Shown here: positions 53,868-64,000 of the stretch, piece by piece
Layout: each line of letters starts with the position of its first letter
Position numbering within the stretch: position 1 is the first letter of the stretch
From: Roseibium sp. MMSF_3412
GTDB taxonomy: Bacteria > Pseudomonadota > Alphaproteobacteria > Rhizobiales > Stappiaceae
Assembly (NCBI RefSeq): GCF_030733265.1
Contig: NZ_JASHJI010000016.1
Span: 88,123-152,122, forward strand
DNA: 64,000 bases
Direction of reading: 5' to 3'
Notes under the pieces: model-generated
What the model saw: the letters and a program-made list of their open reading frames with translations, nothing else
What the model was told of the DNA's origin: nothing
Databases searched by the model: none
Translations under genes and position numbers: made by a program

Positions 53868-54530
53868 TCAATGTCCGTTATCGCCGATACGCCGCCAAGT
53901 GAAACTCTTTTCCGGTCCTGAATAATAGACGTGCTTGGCAACACCCGTGACATCCTCAACCGGAACATAGCCCACCATGGACAAGACCCTGCTATCGACC
54001 GAGTTGTCCCGATTGTCTCCGAGAACAAACAAATGCCCGTCCGGCACGACGTACTCTTTCGTATTGTCGAGCTGTGCCGTGTCACTCAATTCCAGAATTT
54101 CGTAGTCTGCTGCGTTCGGAAGTGTTTCGTTGAAGCGGCTGAATGAATCTCCGGTATAGGTACCGCTCCTGGCAGTGTATGCGCTACCCCCGGTGCGTGG
54201 CACGGCAACCCTGTCGATAAAGACGATACCACCTTGAACCTGAATGGTTTCTCCCGGCAGTCCGATAACCCGTTTTACATAGTCGAAACCGGCCTTTTCG
54301 TTCCAGAAGACGATTACATCGCCTCGGTTCGGGACGTACCGCTCTCCAAAAACCGAAAAAATTTGCTTCACCAGAAACTGATCGCCAACTTCCAGGGTCG
54401 GCAGCATGCTTCCGGCCGGCATGTTGTAGTGCTTTACCCGGTGAAAGTAGTAATCATTCCGTTCACCCAAATAGATGACACACGCGGTAACAGCCACAGC
54501 GACGACCGACCAGAGCAACTTTTTCGACAT
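53868..54530 (-). CDS. Second signal peptidase I
   Basis: The 220-aa paralogue of lepB has one N-terminal helix (about 4-20), the catalytic Ser in YNMPAGSMLPTLEVGD, the Lys in FDYVKRVIGLPGE and box E GDNRDNSVDSR. It is thus predicted active. It shares ETLPN, QLDNT.EY and DNRDNSVDSRVLS..GYVP with the main LepB but is shorter and diverges at the end. The gene is inverted in the spacer between recO and parC, which are otherwise neighbours in this gene order. Its base composition looks lower in GC than its neighbours. Confidence 0.93.
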   Translation of the reverse strand: MSKKLLWSVVAVAVTACVIYLGERNDYYFHRVKHYNMPAGSMLPTLEVGDQFLVKQIFSVFGERYVPNRGDVIVFWNEKAGFDYVKRVIGLPGETIQVQGGIVFIDRVAVPRTGGSAYTARSGTYTGDSFSRFNETLPNAADYEILELSDTAQLDNTKEYVVPDGHLFVLGDNRDNSVDSRVLSMVGYVPVEDVTGVAKHVYYSGPEKSFTWRRIGDNGH

Positions 54531-54763
54531 TCGAGAGCTTTCCCGCTTCGTGGCATTCGTGATGAATTGCACTTTAAACGGTTCACCTGAGGTGAGATGC
54601 AACTCCTTTTTGAATTCGGCGCAAGAAAACGTATATGGCTCTCCGGTGTTTTTTCTTCCCGAGCCTCACGGGATTGCTGAAATCCGTTGAAAATCCGCCA
54701 TTTCGCGTCCCAATTGCCCGCTTGCGAATTGCAGACCCGAAGTGAACCGGTTAGCAAACAGAT

Positions 54764-57015
<2,252 letters not shown>

Positions 57016-57016
<1 letters not shown>

Positions 57017-57279
57017 GGTACGGACTCATAAATGAAGTCAATTTGGTTTGGATCGTTTTGACCAACTGCAAGGAGCGAAAGCGCAGGAAATGTGGTTCAT
57101 TTTCAAGCCTTTCGCGACGCTGCAGATGGCTGAAACGGTCAAATCCGAAGGACGGCAAAATGGCCTCACCTCGCAGCGTCACCGCGCTTGACCGGGCATA
57201 AAGCCCGCTCTACTCACGCTTCCTCGCGAGATTTTGCCATTTCTGCCGCCAAATCGGCTTCATTTATGGGTCCGTACCC
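57016..57279. mobile_element. 264-bp MITE, copy 3 (between parC and AraC)
   Basis: The element runs GGGTACGG to CCGTACCC, flanked by TA at 57014-57015 and 57280-57281 inside CTAG on both sides. It is about 95 % identical by eye to the copy at 26968, in the same orientation. On one side it completes the parC stop codon. On the other it is read as the last 22 codons and the stop of the AraC gene. The frame that is open in the copy at 26968 has a TGA here, against coding use. Confidence 0.93.
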
Positions 57280-58194
57280 TAGGTCTATTGCGGTATCTGT
57301 TGCGGTTAACTGCCGCCACGCTCCCGGGGTCATGCCAAACGCCCGCCTGAAATGCCTGTTCATGTGGCTTTGATCGGCAAATCCACTTTCAATCGCGGCG
57401 TCCGCGAGCGGGTTTCCATTGGCAAGCATTTGTTTCGCGTGGCCGAGGCGGCGCATGAGCAGATACCGGTGCGGGCTCGTACCGTAGGCCCGCTTGAACT
57501 GCCGCGACAGGGTAAAACGATCCAGATCCGCAATTCTCTCAAGATCGCTCACCCGAACGGGGTCGCGGAAGCACTCCTTCAGAAAGCCGGCGCATTCTTC
57601 AAGCGCAGCCCAGTCCATCGAGGATGTATCACCGGAACCGGTGTCCCCCACCCTGCAAAGGCCGGTGGCGATTTCGCCAAGAAACGAACTGCGCTTGAGG
57701 CCGCCCATTTCGCTGTCCATGTCTTCCAGACAATCCCGCAAGATGGCCTGCAGGTGCGGATCGGTGAATACAGGGTCCGCAAGATGAGGCAGACTTCTGG
57801 CTCCCGTTGCTTCCAGTGCGTCACGGATGTCTTCAGGCTGGACGTAGATCATGCGGTAGCGAAGACCACCCTCCGTTCCCGCTCCTCCGTCGTGCAGTTC
57901 ATCCGGATGAATGACGATGATCTGACCCGGAAGCGATGCATGTGAAGCGCCGCGATACCTGAAGGTCTGAACACCGTTCAGCGTCAGACCGATCGCATAG
58001 GTATCGTGCCTGTGAGGGTCGAAGCCCTTGCCCTTGAACCTGGCTTCAATCCGTTCAATTCCATCTTCTTCGGGTGCAACCCGGATCGAGTCCCTTGTGG
58101 CCGTGCACAAACGTTCAAGACAGGTGTTCGTGTCAGATGCAGGGTCGGTGTGAACCCTTTCCGATCTGACCCCTCTCGTGGAGTTTGCACTCAT
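57214..58194 (-). CDS. AraC-family transcriptional regulator with MITE-encoded C-terminus
   Basis: The protein of about 326 aa has an N-terminal cupin-like sensor domain (HRHDTYAIGLTLNGVQTF, IVIHPDELHDG) and a C-terminal AraC double helix-turn-helix (FTLSRQFKRAYGTSPHRYLLMRRL, ESGFADQSHMNRHFRRAFGMTPGAWR). The final tail GYGPINEADLAAEMAKSR and a few more residues come from the MITE. Without the insertion the frame would end DTAIDLE-stop, within the end of parC. ATG 58194 shares two bases with the divergent DUF2000 start. The cupin-AraC plus DUF2000 arrangement suggests it controls that gene. Confidence 0.88.
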   Translation of the reverse strand: MSANSTRGVRSERVHTDPASDTNTCLERLCTATRDSIRVAPEEDGIERIEARFKGKGFDPHRHDTYAIGLTLNGVQTFRYRGASHASLPGQIIVIHPDELHDGGAGTEGGLRYRMIYVQPEDIRDALEATGARSLPHLADPVFTDPHLQAILRDCLEDMDSEMGGLKRSSFLGEIATGLCRVGDTGSGDTSSMDWAALEECAGFLKECFRDPVRVSDLERIADLDRFTLSRQFKRAYGTSPHRYLLMRRLGHAKQMLANGNPLADAAIESGFADQSHMNRHFRRAFGMTPGAWRQLTATDTAIDLGYGPINEADLAAEMAKSREEA

Positions 58195-58600
58195 GTTCGA
58201 TACCAAGTTCGTTGTTGTTGTCCGTGAAGACCTGGCCGTCTGGCAAAAGCTCAATGTAACAGCGTTTCTCTCGACAGGAATAGCCGCCGCCAAACCCGAT
58301 CTCATCGGCAAGGCATATCGTGACGCTGTCGGGAACAGCTATCATTCCATGAGTGTGCAGCCAATCATCATCCTGTCGGCCGACGCAGAACTTATCGGCA
58401 AGATACATGCCCGCACCCTGCAAAGAGACGTGAAATCAAGTCTTTACATCGAGGAGATGTTTGCGACCGGGCACGACAGTGCCAACCGGGAAGTCTTCGC
58501 AGAACATGGACCCGACGATGCGCGGGTTGTCGGAATTGCGTTTCACGCAGACAAGAAAACCGCCGACAAGATCACCAAGGGTGCACGCATGCACGCCTGA
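58193..58600 (+). CDS. DUF2000 family protein
   Basis: The 135-aa soluble protein matches DUF2000: FDTKFVVVVREDLAVWQKLNVTAFL at the start and GIAFHADKKTADKITKG at the end. It has a peptidyl-tRNA-hydrolase-2-like pattern, but no tested function is known to me. GGAG precedes ATG 58193. Its start codon overlaps that of the divergent AraC gene in a single CATG, so the two promoters must lie inside each other's coding regions or a start is mis-set. Confidence 0.85.
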   Translation: MFDTKFVVVVREDLAVWQKLNVTAFLSTGIAAAKPDLIGKAYRDAVGNSYHSMSVQPIIILSADAELIGKIHARTLQRDVKSSLYIEEMFATGHDSANREVFAEHGPDDARVVGIAFHADKKTADKITKGARMHA

Positions 58601-58696
58601 TGTGCCCTGTCAATTCATGCAATATTCCACGTTGTTTCCCCTCGACGGATCGGGCCCGAGCGGGCAATCTGTCGGCTGCATGAGTCAGGGGAAGAC

Positions 58697-59860
58697 ATGA
58701 TCGAGCCGTTCACGTTCAATACCAGTCAACGCATCGTTTTCGAGAACGGAGCGGCTGCAAAACTCGACCAGACCGCAAAGTTCTGCCTTGGATCGCGGCC
58801 TTTCATCGTCACAGATCCCGGGATCGTCGCTCTTGGATTGCATGCGCCGGCCTTGGATGCGCTGACACGGGCGGGCCTTGACGTTGGACAGTTTTCTGAC
58901 GTTGTGCCCGATCCCCCGCGAGCACTGGTCGAGAAGGCCGTGGAGGCTGCAAAGTCGCACCAGGCGACATCCGTGGTCGGCTTTGGCGGTGGTTCCTCGC
59001 TCGATGTTGCCAAACTCGTCGCGCTGCTTGCGCAAAGCGGTGAAGATCTGGACGAGGCCTGGGGGATCGACAATGCCAAGGGACCGCGTCTTCCGCTCAT
59101 TCTGATCCCCACGACAGCCGGTACCGGATCAGAAGTCACGCCGATATCAATCATTACGGTCGGCGAAGAGGAAAAGCGCGGGGTTGTGTCGCCTCTGCTT
59201 CTGCCGGACCTGGCCGTGCTTGATCCGCTGCTCACACTGGGCTTGCCTGCGGCCGTCACGGCGGCAACCGGGATCGACGCCATGGTCCATGCAATCGAGG
59301 CCTATGCTTCCAGGTCGGCCAACAACAATCCCGTCTCGCGCATGCTGGCGCTTGAAGCGTTGCGGCTTCTGGGCGCGAATATCGAGACGGCAGTCTCAAC
59401 GCCTCGGGACGAGGGCGCGAGAGGCAGCATGCTTCTTGGGTCAATGTTTGCCGGAATGGCTTTTGCCAATTCGCCCGTTGCTGCCGTGCACGCGCTTGCC
59501 TATCCGCTCGGCGGCACGTTTCACATTGCCCATGGGCTCTCGAACGCGTTGGTCCTTCCGCATGTCCTGAGGTTCAACAACAGCGTCGCTTCGGCAACCT
59601 ATGCCGAGATTGCGCCGTCTCTCTTTCCCGAATTGTCGCAAGTGACAAGCCCGCAAGCGCGCGCTGACGCATTCGCCGAGAAGTTGGCCGAGCTGGCGTC
59701 AAAGCTTGGATTGCAAACCCGGCTGAGCAAATTGGGGATCGGGGCGGAAGACGTTCCAAAGCTCGCGCGGGACGCCATGAAACAGACCCGGCTGCTGGTC
59801 AACAATCCGCGTGAAATGACCGAAGCCGATGCGCTGGAAATCTACAGATCCGCACTATGA
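58697..59860 (+). CDS. Iron-containing alcohol dehydrogenase
   Basis: The 387-aa group III dehydrogenase has the NAD-binding segment VVGFGGGSSLDVAK, IPTTAGTGSEVTPISII, and the metal ligands in GIDAMVHAIEAY, AAVHALAYPLGGTFHIAHGLSNALVLPHV. It should reduce an aldehyde or ketone or oxidise an alcohol; the substrate is open. The thioesterase gene overlaps its stop by 4 bases. Confidence 0.92.
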   Translation: MIEPFTFNTSQRIVFENGAAAKLDQTAKFCLGSRPFIVTDPGIVALGLHAPALDALTRAGLDVGQFSDVVPDPPRALVEKAVEAAKSHQATSVVGFGGGSSLDVAKLVALLAQSGEDLDEAWGIDNAKGPRLPLILIPTTAGTGSEVTPISIITVGEEEKRGVVSPLLLPDLAVLDPLLTLGLPAAVTAATGIDAMVHAIEAYASRSANNNPVSRMLALEALRLLGANIETAVSTPRDEGARGSMLLGSMFAGMAFANSPVAAVHALAYPLGGTFHIAHGLSNALVLPHVLRFNNSVASATYAEIAPSLFPELSQVTSPQARADAFAEKLAELASKLGLQTRLSKLGIGAEDVPKLARDAMKQTRLLVNNPREMTEADALEIYRSAL

Positions 59861-60315
59861 ATTCCACAAGTTATCCACAGGCACCACGACCAGAGCCTCT
59901 TCCGCGATCAGCTTTCCCGGTGTTTCAAGAAATCCCCACGCGGTGGATGGATGTGGACATTTATGGCCATGTAAACAACGTTCAGTACCTGAGCTTCTTC
60001 GATACTGCCGTGAACGGCTGGTATGTCGCCAACGGTCTACTCGATCCGAGAACCAGCTCCGAGGTCTTTCTCGTCGTCGAAACCGGGTGTCACTACTTTT
60101 CAGAGTTGACATTTCCGTCGACTGTTTTTGCCGGGCTTCGAATCGAGAAACTCGGCTCCAGCTCTGTGGTTTTCCGCATCGGCTTGTTTGCCGGCAAAGA
60201 ACATGAAACGGCTGCCCATGGACGGTTTGTTCATGTCCTTGTCGAACGGGAATCCCGACGGCCTGTGCGCATTCCCGACACAGCGAGGGGCATTCTATCA
60301 AGTTTGATGGCGTAG
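59857..60315 (+). CDS. Acyl-CoA thioesterase, 4-hydroxybenzoyl-CoA thioesterase type
   Basis: The 152-aa hotdog-fold enzyme has the catalytic segment TRWMDVDIYGHVNNVQYLSFFDTA with the expected Asp and His/Asn. It should hydrolyse a CoA thioester. It is coupled by an ATGA overlap to the alcohol dehydrogenase, so the two may act on the same branch of catabolism. The first codons include a perfect DnaA box (59871-59879), probably incidental to coding. Confidence 0.88.
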   Translation: MNSTSYPQAPRPEPLPRSAFPVFQEIPTRWMDVDIYGHVNNVQYLSFFDTAVNGWYVANGLLDPRTSSEVFLVVETGCHYFSELTFPSTVFAGLRIEKLGSSSVVFRIGLFAGKEHETAAHGRFVHVLVERESRRPVRIPDTARGILSSLMA

Positions 60316-60363
60316 GAAATGCAATCCGCACGTTCTGCGACAGATCCAGACGTTTTCATCAGC

Positions 60364-60495
60364 TTGTCCACGGGATAACCGGTTGACGAACGATTGCGCA
60401 GAGCACCTTGAACTCACAGGCAATCCACAAGTTATCCGCAACATGTCAACAGAACGGGAAAACGCGGACACGGCGCGTTTTCAACATGTGGAAAA
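60364..60495. promoter_or_regulatory. Cluster of DnaA-box-like sites
   Basis: The convergent thioesterase/smpB spacer contains TTGTCCACG (60364-60372), TTATCCGCA (60432-60440) and TTTTCCACA on the minus strand (60487-60495). Each is one base from a DnaA consensus box. A perfect TTATCCACA lies at 59871-59879, and the block TCCACAAGTTATCC is shared by two of these sites. DnaA binding is an inference from these matches. Confidence 0.4.
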
Positions 60496-60501
60496 CAGGT
60501 T

Positions 60502-60981
60502 TCAGCCCAAGTTCTTCATAAGGCGGGACTTCTCGCGCTGCCAGTCGCGTTTCTTTTCCGTTTCCCGTTTGTCGTGCAGCTTTTTCCCCCGCGCAAGAGC
60601 CAGTTCGAGCTTCGCGCGGCCCTTGTCGTTAAAATAAAGCTTGAGTGGCACAATTGTCTTGCCCTCCTTCTGCACGGCACCGGCAAGCTTGCCGATTTCC
60701 CGTTTGTGCAGAAGCAGTTTGCGCGGACGCCTGGGCTCGTGGTTGAAGCGATTGGCCTGCAGATACTCGGGAATATAGACGTTGTAGATCCAGATCTCGC
60801 CGCCATATTCGGCAGCATAGGATTCGGCAATATTCGCCTTGCCGTTACGCAGAGACTTTACCTCCGTGCCCCGCAACTCGATGCCGGCCTCGAGCGTATC
60901 TTCGATTTCGTAGTTGAAACGGGCTTTCCGGTTGTCGGAAATGATCTTCCGCCCCGGATCGCCCCCCTTTTTCGGAGCCAT
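60502..60981 (-). CDS. smpB: SsrA-binding protein SmpB
   Basis: The 159-aa protein binds tmRNA for rescue of stalled ribosomes. Diagnostic segments are NRKARFNYEIEDTLEAGIELRGTEVKSLR and HEPRRPRKLLLHKREI, with the basic tail GKKLHDKRETEKKRDWQREKSRL. It lies 32 bases downstream of dapA in the same direction, a common alphaproteobacterial order. The tmRNA gene itself was not seen in the window. Confidence 0.97.
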   Translation of the reverse strand: MAPKKGGDPGRKIISDNRKARFNYEIEDTLEAGIELRGTEVKSLRNGKANIAESYAAEYGGEIWIYNVYIPEYLQANRFNHEPRRPRKLLLHKREIGKLAGAVQKEGKTIVPLKLYFNDKGRAKLELALARGKKLHDKRETEKKRDWQREKSRLMKNLG

Positions 60982-61013
60982 TTTTGTCCTTCAGGGCCCA
61001 TTGCCCCGTCCGC

Positions 61014-61892
61014 TCAGTTGATCAGACCCGCATGTGCCATTGCGTCACGGATCTCAGCCCTGGTTTCATCGGTCACCGGAACGAGAGGCAAACGCATTTC
61101 CTCTTCGATCTTGCCGAGGACCGAAAGCGCATATTTGGAACCGCCCGGGCTCGGTTCAAGGAACAGCGCCCGATGCAAGGGTGCAAGGCGGTCCTGATAC
61201 TCCAGAGCCTTCGGGAAGTCACCTGCCAGTGTCGCGGCCTGGAATTCCGCACAAAGACGCGGCGCGACGTTCGCAGTCACCGAGATGCAACCGACACCAC
61301 CATGCGCATTGAAGGCAAGTGCGGAGATGTCCTCGCCGGAAAGCTGGTTGAATTCCGGTCCGCAGAGATGCCGCTGCCGGCTCGTTTTCGAAAGATCCGC
61401 GGTCGCGTCCTTGACGCCCTTGATGTTTTCACAGGTCTGGTAAAGTTCGGCCATGGTTTCCGGTGTCATGTCGATGATCGACCGGCCCGGAATATTGTAG
61501 ATGATGATCGGCAACCCGACCGCGTCGTTTACTGCCTTGAAATGTGCCTTCAGTCCCGCCTGGTTCGGCTTGTTGTAGTAAGGCGTCACCACGAGCAGGC
61601 CATTCGCCCCCGCCTTTTCGGCGTGTAGCGCAAAATCGATCGCTTCAACCGTGTTGTTGGAACCGGCGCCTGCAATCACCGGCACCCGTCCGGCAGCCGC
61701 TTCAACGCAAAGCTCGATGACCCGTTTATGCTCGTCATGGCTCAGCGTCGGGCTTTCGCCGGTGGTTCCGACAGGAACAAGGCCGTTGGAGCCTTCCTGT
61801 ATCTGCCACTCGACAAAGTCCTGAAACCGTTTCTCATCAAGCGCTCCGTCCTTGAACGGGGTAATCAGCGCTGGAATGGAGCCTTTGAACAT
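61014..61892 (-). CDS. dapA: 4-hydroxy-tetrahydrodipicolinate synthase
   Basis: The 292-aa aldolase condenses pyruvate with aspartate semialdehyde on the way to lysine and diaminopimelate. It shows GTTGESPTL, the catalytic Tyr region VVTPYYNKPNQAG, YNIPGRS and the Schiff-base Lys in IKGVKDATAD. ATG 61892 matches the family start and follows AGAGGAAA. It is divergent from the alpha/beta hydrolase gene. Confidence 0.96.
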   Translation of the reverse strand: MFKGSIPALITPFKDGALDEKRFQDFVEWQIQEGSNGLVPVGTTGESPTLSHDEHKRVIELCVEAAAGRVPVIAGAGSNNTVEAIDFALHAEKAGANGLLVVTPYYNKPNQAGLKAHFKAVNDAVGLPIIIYNIPGRSIIDMTPETMAELYQTCENIKGVKDATADLSKTSRQRHLCGPEFNQLSGEDISALAFNAHGGVGCISVTANVAPRLCAEFQAATLAGDFPKALEYQDRLAPLHRALFLEPSPGGSKYALSVLGKIEEEMRLPLVPVTDETRAEIRDAMAHAGLIN

Positions 61893-62163
61893 CTCGGTTT
61901 CCTCTTGGATGAGTCGTGTTTTTGCGGACAAGGTCGATTGCCCTGTCTCGTTGGTGGCGCAACATACTCATCAGCCGCTAAAGGGGCAATGGTTCCGTTG
62001 CTCTTCGACCGGATTCGACCCTTTTTATTCAGCACGATGCGCCTTTTCAGAGACACTTCGCTCTGCGTGGTCTGCAAAATACGGTGTTTTCCTATTGGCA
62101 GGACGTCGTGCCCGCCCCTATCTTTCGAAAAAACGGAAACCGGAAACGCCTTGGGAGACGATC

Positions 62164-63084
62164 ATGAGCACTGCGCATGGCGACGCGCACGCAGGTGCTG
62201 CGCACATACCGGTTGCGCAGCCCCGGGATTTTACATGGAAGAGCGCAGACGGTCTGCGGCTCTACGGCCGGAACTGGATCGTGGACGCTGCGGGTGACGA
62301 CATGCGCATTCCGGTCATCTGCCTGCCCGGCCTCTCCAGAAACTCTCGTGATTTCAATGACATCGCCCGCTACCTTCACGCACGGAATCATCATGTTGTC
62401 GCGCTCGACTACCGGGGGCGCGGTAAAAGCGACTGGGATTCGGACTGGAGAAACTATGCGCTGCCGGTCGAGGAAAACGATATCGCGCTTGCGATAGAAA
62501 AACTCGGCTTGAAGCGCTTTGCCGTTCTCGGGACTTCCAGAGGCGGGCTCCACGCGCTGATCATGGCCGCACGCTACGCGGCCGAGCAGATGGCAGGCGT
62601 CATTTTCAACGATGTCGGACCTCACATCGAGATGCGTGCAATTCATCGCATTGCCGCAACTCTCGGTCACCGGATGAATGCGGATTCGCTTACGCAAGTT
62701 GCCGACAACCTGAAACACACGATCGGTAACCAGTTTCCGTCATTTGAGAGCAAAGACTGGCTGAAACTGGCTGGACAGCTTGCATCCGAACAATCCGGCG
62801 GGTTCGTCATGGATTACGATCCGGCCCTCGCCCATCAATTGGCCAGCCTCGACGATGCAGCACCCGCTCCCGATCTCTGGCCGCTCTACGACAGGCTGCT
62901 CGATCGCCCGGTCTTGGTGATCCACGGCGAAAAATCGGATCTGCTCAGTCCGGAAACCTGCAAACGCATGGTTGATACGCATCCCAATGCCCGGCTGAAG
63001 ACCATTTCGGGCCAGGGACATGCGCCCGTCTTGTGGGAAACGGATACCCACGAAGCGGTCGCTCGTTTTTTACAGGAACTTTAG
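62164..63084 (+). CDS. Alpha/beta hydrolase
   Basis: The 306-aa hydrolase has an oxyanion segment ICLPGLSRNSRDF, DYRGRGKSDWD, the nucleophile elbow GTSRGGLHAL (Ser), an Asp in LVIHGEKSDLLSPE and His in SGQGHAPVLWE, completing the catalytic triad. The substrate is unknown. GGGAGA precedes ATG 62164. The stop TAG (63082-63084) uses the first base of a 264-bp MITE, as in parC. Confidence 0.9.
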   Translation: MSTAHGDAHAGAAHIPVAQPRDFTWKSADGLRLYGRNWIVDAAGDDMRIPVICLPGLSRNSRDFNDIARYLHARNHHVVALDYRGRGKSDWDSDWRNYALPVEENDIALAIEKLGLKRFAVLGTSRGGLHALIMAARYAAEQMAGVIFNDVGPHIEMRAIHRIAATLGHRMNADSLTQVADNLKHTIGNQFPSFESKDWLKLAGQLASEQSGGFVMDYDPALAHQLASLDDAAPAPDLWPLYDRLLDRPVLVIHGEKSDLLSPETCKRMVDTHPNARLKTISGQGHAPVLWETDTHEAVARFLQEL

Positions 63085-63347
63085 GGTACGGTCCCAAAAA
63101 TGAAGCCGATTTGGCGGCAGAAATGGCAAAATCCCGGGAGGAAGCGTGTGCAGAGCGGGCTTTTTGCCCGGTCAAGCGCGGTGACGCTGCGAGGCGCAGC
63201 CATTTTGCCGTCCTTCGGATTTGGCCGCTTTGGCCATCTGCCACGTCGCGAAAGGCTTGAAAATGCACCACATTTCCTGCGCTTTCGCTCCTTGCAGTTG
63301 GTCAAAACGATCCAAACCAAATCGGCTTCATTTATGGGTCCGTACCC
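63084..63347. mobile_element. 264-bp MITE, copy 4 (at the hydrolase stop codon)
   Basis: The element runs GGGTACGG to CCGTACCC, inverted relative to the copies at 26968 and 57016. Flanks are TA at 63082-63083 (in TTAG) and at 63348-63349 (in CTAG). Apart from these, the interior agrees closely with the other copies. It lies between the hydrolase and the convergent porin gene. Confidence 0.93.
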
Positions 63348-63481
63348 TAGAGCTGGTTCAGTGAATTTTGGATCTTCTGAGAGCGTCGCCCGGCCCAACG
63401 GGTGCCGGTAAACACGTCTTTAACTTGTCAGCACAGAGAGTTTTGTCAAACCATTGAAAAAATGCCGCTTTTGGCAACTCG

Positions 63482-63515
63482 AAAAAAAGAAAACCCGGCG
63501 TTTCCGCCGGGTTTT
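63482..63515 (-). terminator. Intrinsic terminator of the porin gene
   Basis: A perfect 11-bp stem AAAACCCGGCG/CGCCGGGTTTT with a 4-nt loop is followed on the minus strand by a run of seven T. It lies 26 bases beyond the porin stop. Confidence 0.92.
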
Positions 63516-63540
63516 CCATCAAACCTCGGTTGAGGATTGA

Positions 63541-64000
63541 TTAGAAGGTACGCTGCATACGAACACCGAAGAGGAGTTCGTCGAAGTCGTTGTCGGAGTT
63601 TCCGCCCGTACCGTCGATGGAGTTGTTGGCGTAACCAACGTCTGCACCCATGACGAAACCGGAAACCGGCTGCCACTGTACGGAACCGTCGATTGCCCAA
63701 CGGTCTACATCGCCGATGGAGGAAGAGCTGTCTACGTCAACATGAGCGTAGGAGCCGTCCATTGCCAGACCGATGGTCGGGGTAGCCTGGACGTAGATAC
63801 CAGCGGAGAGAGAGTAACCAGAGTTGGTGTCTCCGTCCGGAGCGTAGTCGGATACGCCGGTCAGGCCGGTGATGCCGTTACCGATGTAGGACAGTGCGCC
63901 ATCAGCGTAGAAGCCCTGGAAGAAGATGTTGGAACCGGAGTTTGCGAACGGCAGGTTGACGTTCACGCCGGCGCCGATTGCCCAGCCGAGGCTGTCTTCA
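63541..64000 (-). CDS. Outer membrane porin, C-terminal part (window edge)
   Basis: About 152 codons of a longer gene are inside the window; the 5' part lies beyond 64000. The sequence shows alternating beta strands with Gly- and Asn-rich loops (GYSLSAGIYVQATPTIGLAMDG, VMGADVGYANNS) and ends in Phe (FGVRMQRTF), the usual C-terminal signal for BAM-mediated insertion. It fits alphaproteobacterial porins of the Omp2b/PorB type. The strong terminator and restricted codon choice suggest high expression. Confidence 0.85.
   Translation of the reverse strand, partial: EDSLGWAIGAGVNVNLPFANSGSNIFFQGFYADGALSYIGNGITGLTGVSDYAPDGDTNSGYSLSAGIYVQATPTIGLAMDGSYAHVDVDSSSSIGDVDRWAIDGSVQWQPVSGFVMGADVGYANNSIDGTGGNSDNDFDELLFGVRMQRTF

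Overview
The window reads as chromosomal DNA of a high-GC alphaproteobacterium of the Hyphomicrobiales, most likely the Stappiaceae (Roseibium/Labrenzia type). The main evidence is conserved gene order: yceD-plsX-fabH-ihfA-merR, glyA-nrdR-ribD-ribE-ribH-nusB-thiL, rpoZ-rsh-pyrE-DUF2062-acpS-lepB-rnc-era-recO-parC, and an L,D-transpeptidase next to an LdtR-type MarR regulator. The genus is an inference from gene content and style; no 16S gene is present.

Layout. 1-4046: tRNA-Pro(GGG), a dCache-HAMP-adenylyl cyclase receptor and two unrecognised genes that overlap tail to tail. 4047-7027: a patchy accessory segment with an AT-rich stretch, a divergent 264-bp miniature transposable element, a cytochrome P450, and a small membrane-protein gene split by a second 264-bp element. 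7028-14806: a periplasmic glycerophosphodiester phosphodiesterase, an acidic unknown protein, and the fatty acid/phospholipid initiation block read leftwards (merR, ihfA, fabH, plsX, yceD, cytochrome bc1 chaperone), then a BamE-like lipoprotein. 15030-20613: UDP-xylose synthase plus glycosyltransferase, the proton-pumping pyrophosphatase and an MFS transporter. 20733-26865: one-carbon, riboflavin and thiamine genes. 26907-29419: ldtP/ldtR peptidoglycan crosslinking pair. 29572-33233: valine catabolism (mmsB, HIBCH, acyl-CoA dehydrogenase). 33462-36916: hemB, threonine dehydratase, RDD protein, TspO. 37184-41392: an iron-type ABC transporter closely coupled to a Tat-exported cupredoxin and a methyltransferase. 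41588-45556: SLC13 permease, Bpt, uracil-DNA glycosylase, NYN protein. 45868-57016: the long housekeeping block from rpoZ to parC, interrupted by a second, inverted signal peptidase I gene. 57214-64000: AraC/DUF2000 pair, iron alcohol dehydrogenase, thioesterase, smpB, dapA, an alpha/beta hydrolase and the C-terminal part of a porin.

The most striking structure that gene calls do not explain is a non-coding mobile element. Four copies (starts 6224, 26968, 57016, 63084) are each 264 bp. A fifth, clearly divergent copy (start 4563) is also 264 bp. All have terminal inverted repeats and most are flanked by TA within CTAG, the target pattern of IS630/Tc1-mariner transposases. Three copies sit exactly on TAG stop codons, and the first G of the element completes the stop, so the host gene stays intact. 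One copy supplies a new C-terminal tail to an AraC regulator. One copy disrupts a membrane-protein gene whose frame is restored when the element is removed on paper. No transposase is present in the window, so the elements must be moved in trans. No CRISPR array, prophage, integrase or rRNA operon was seen.
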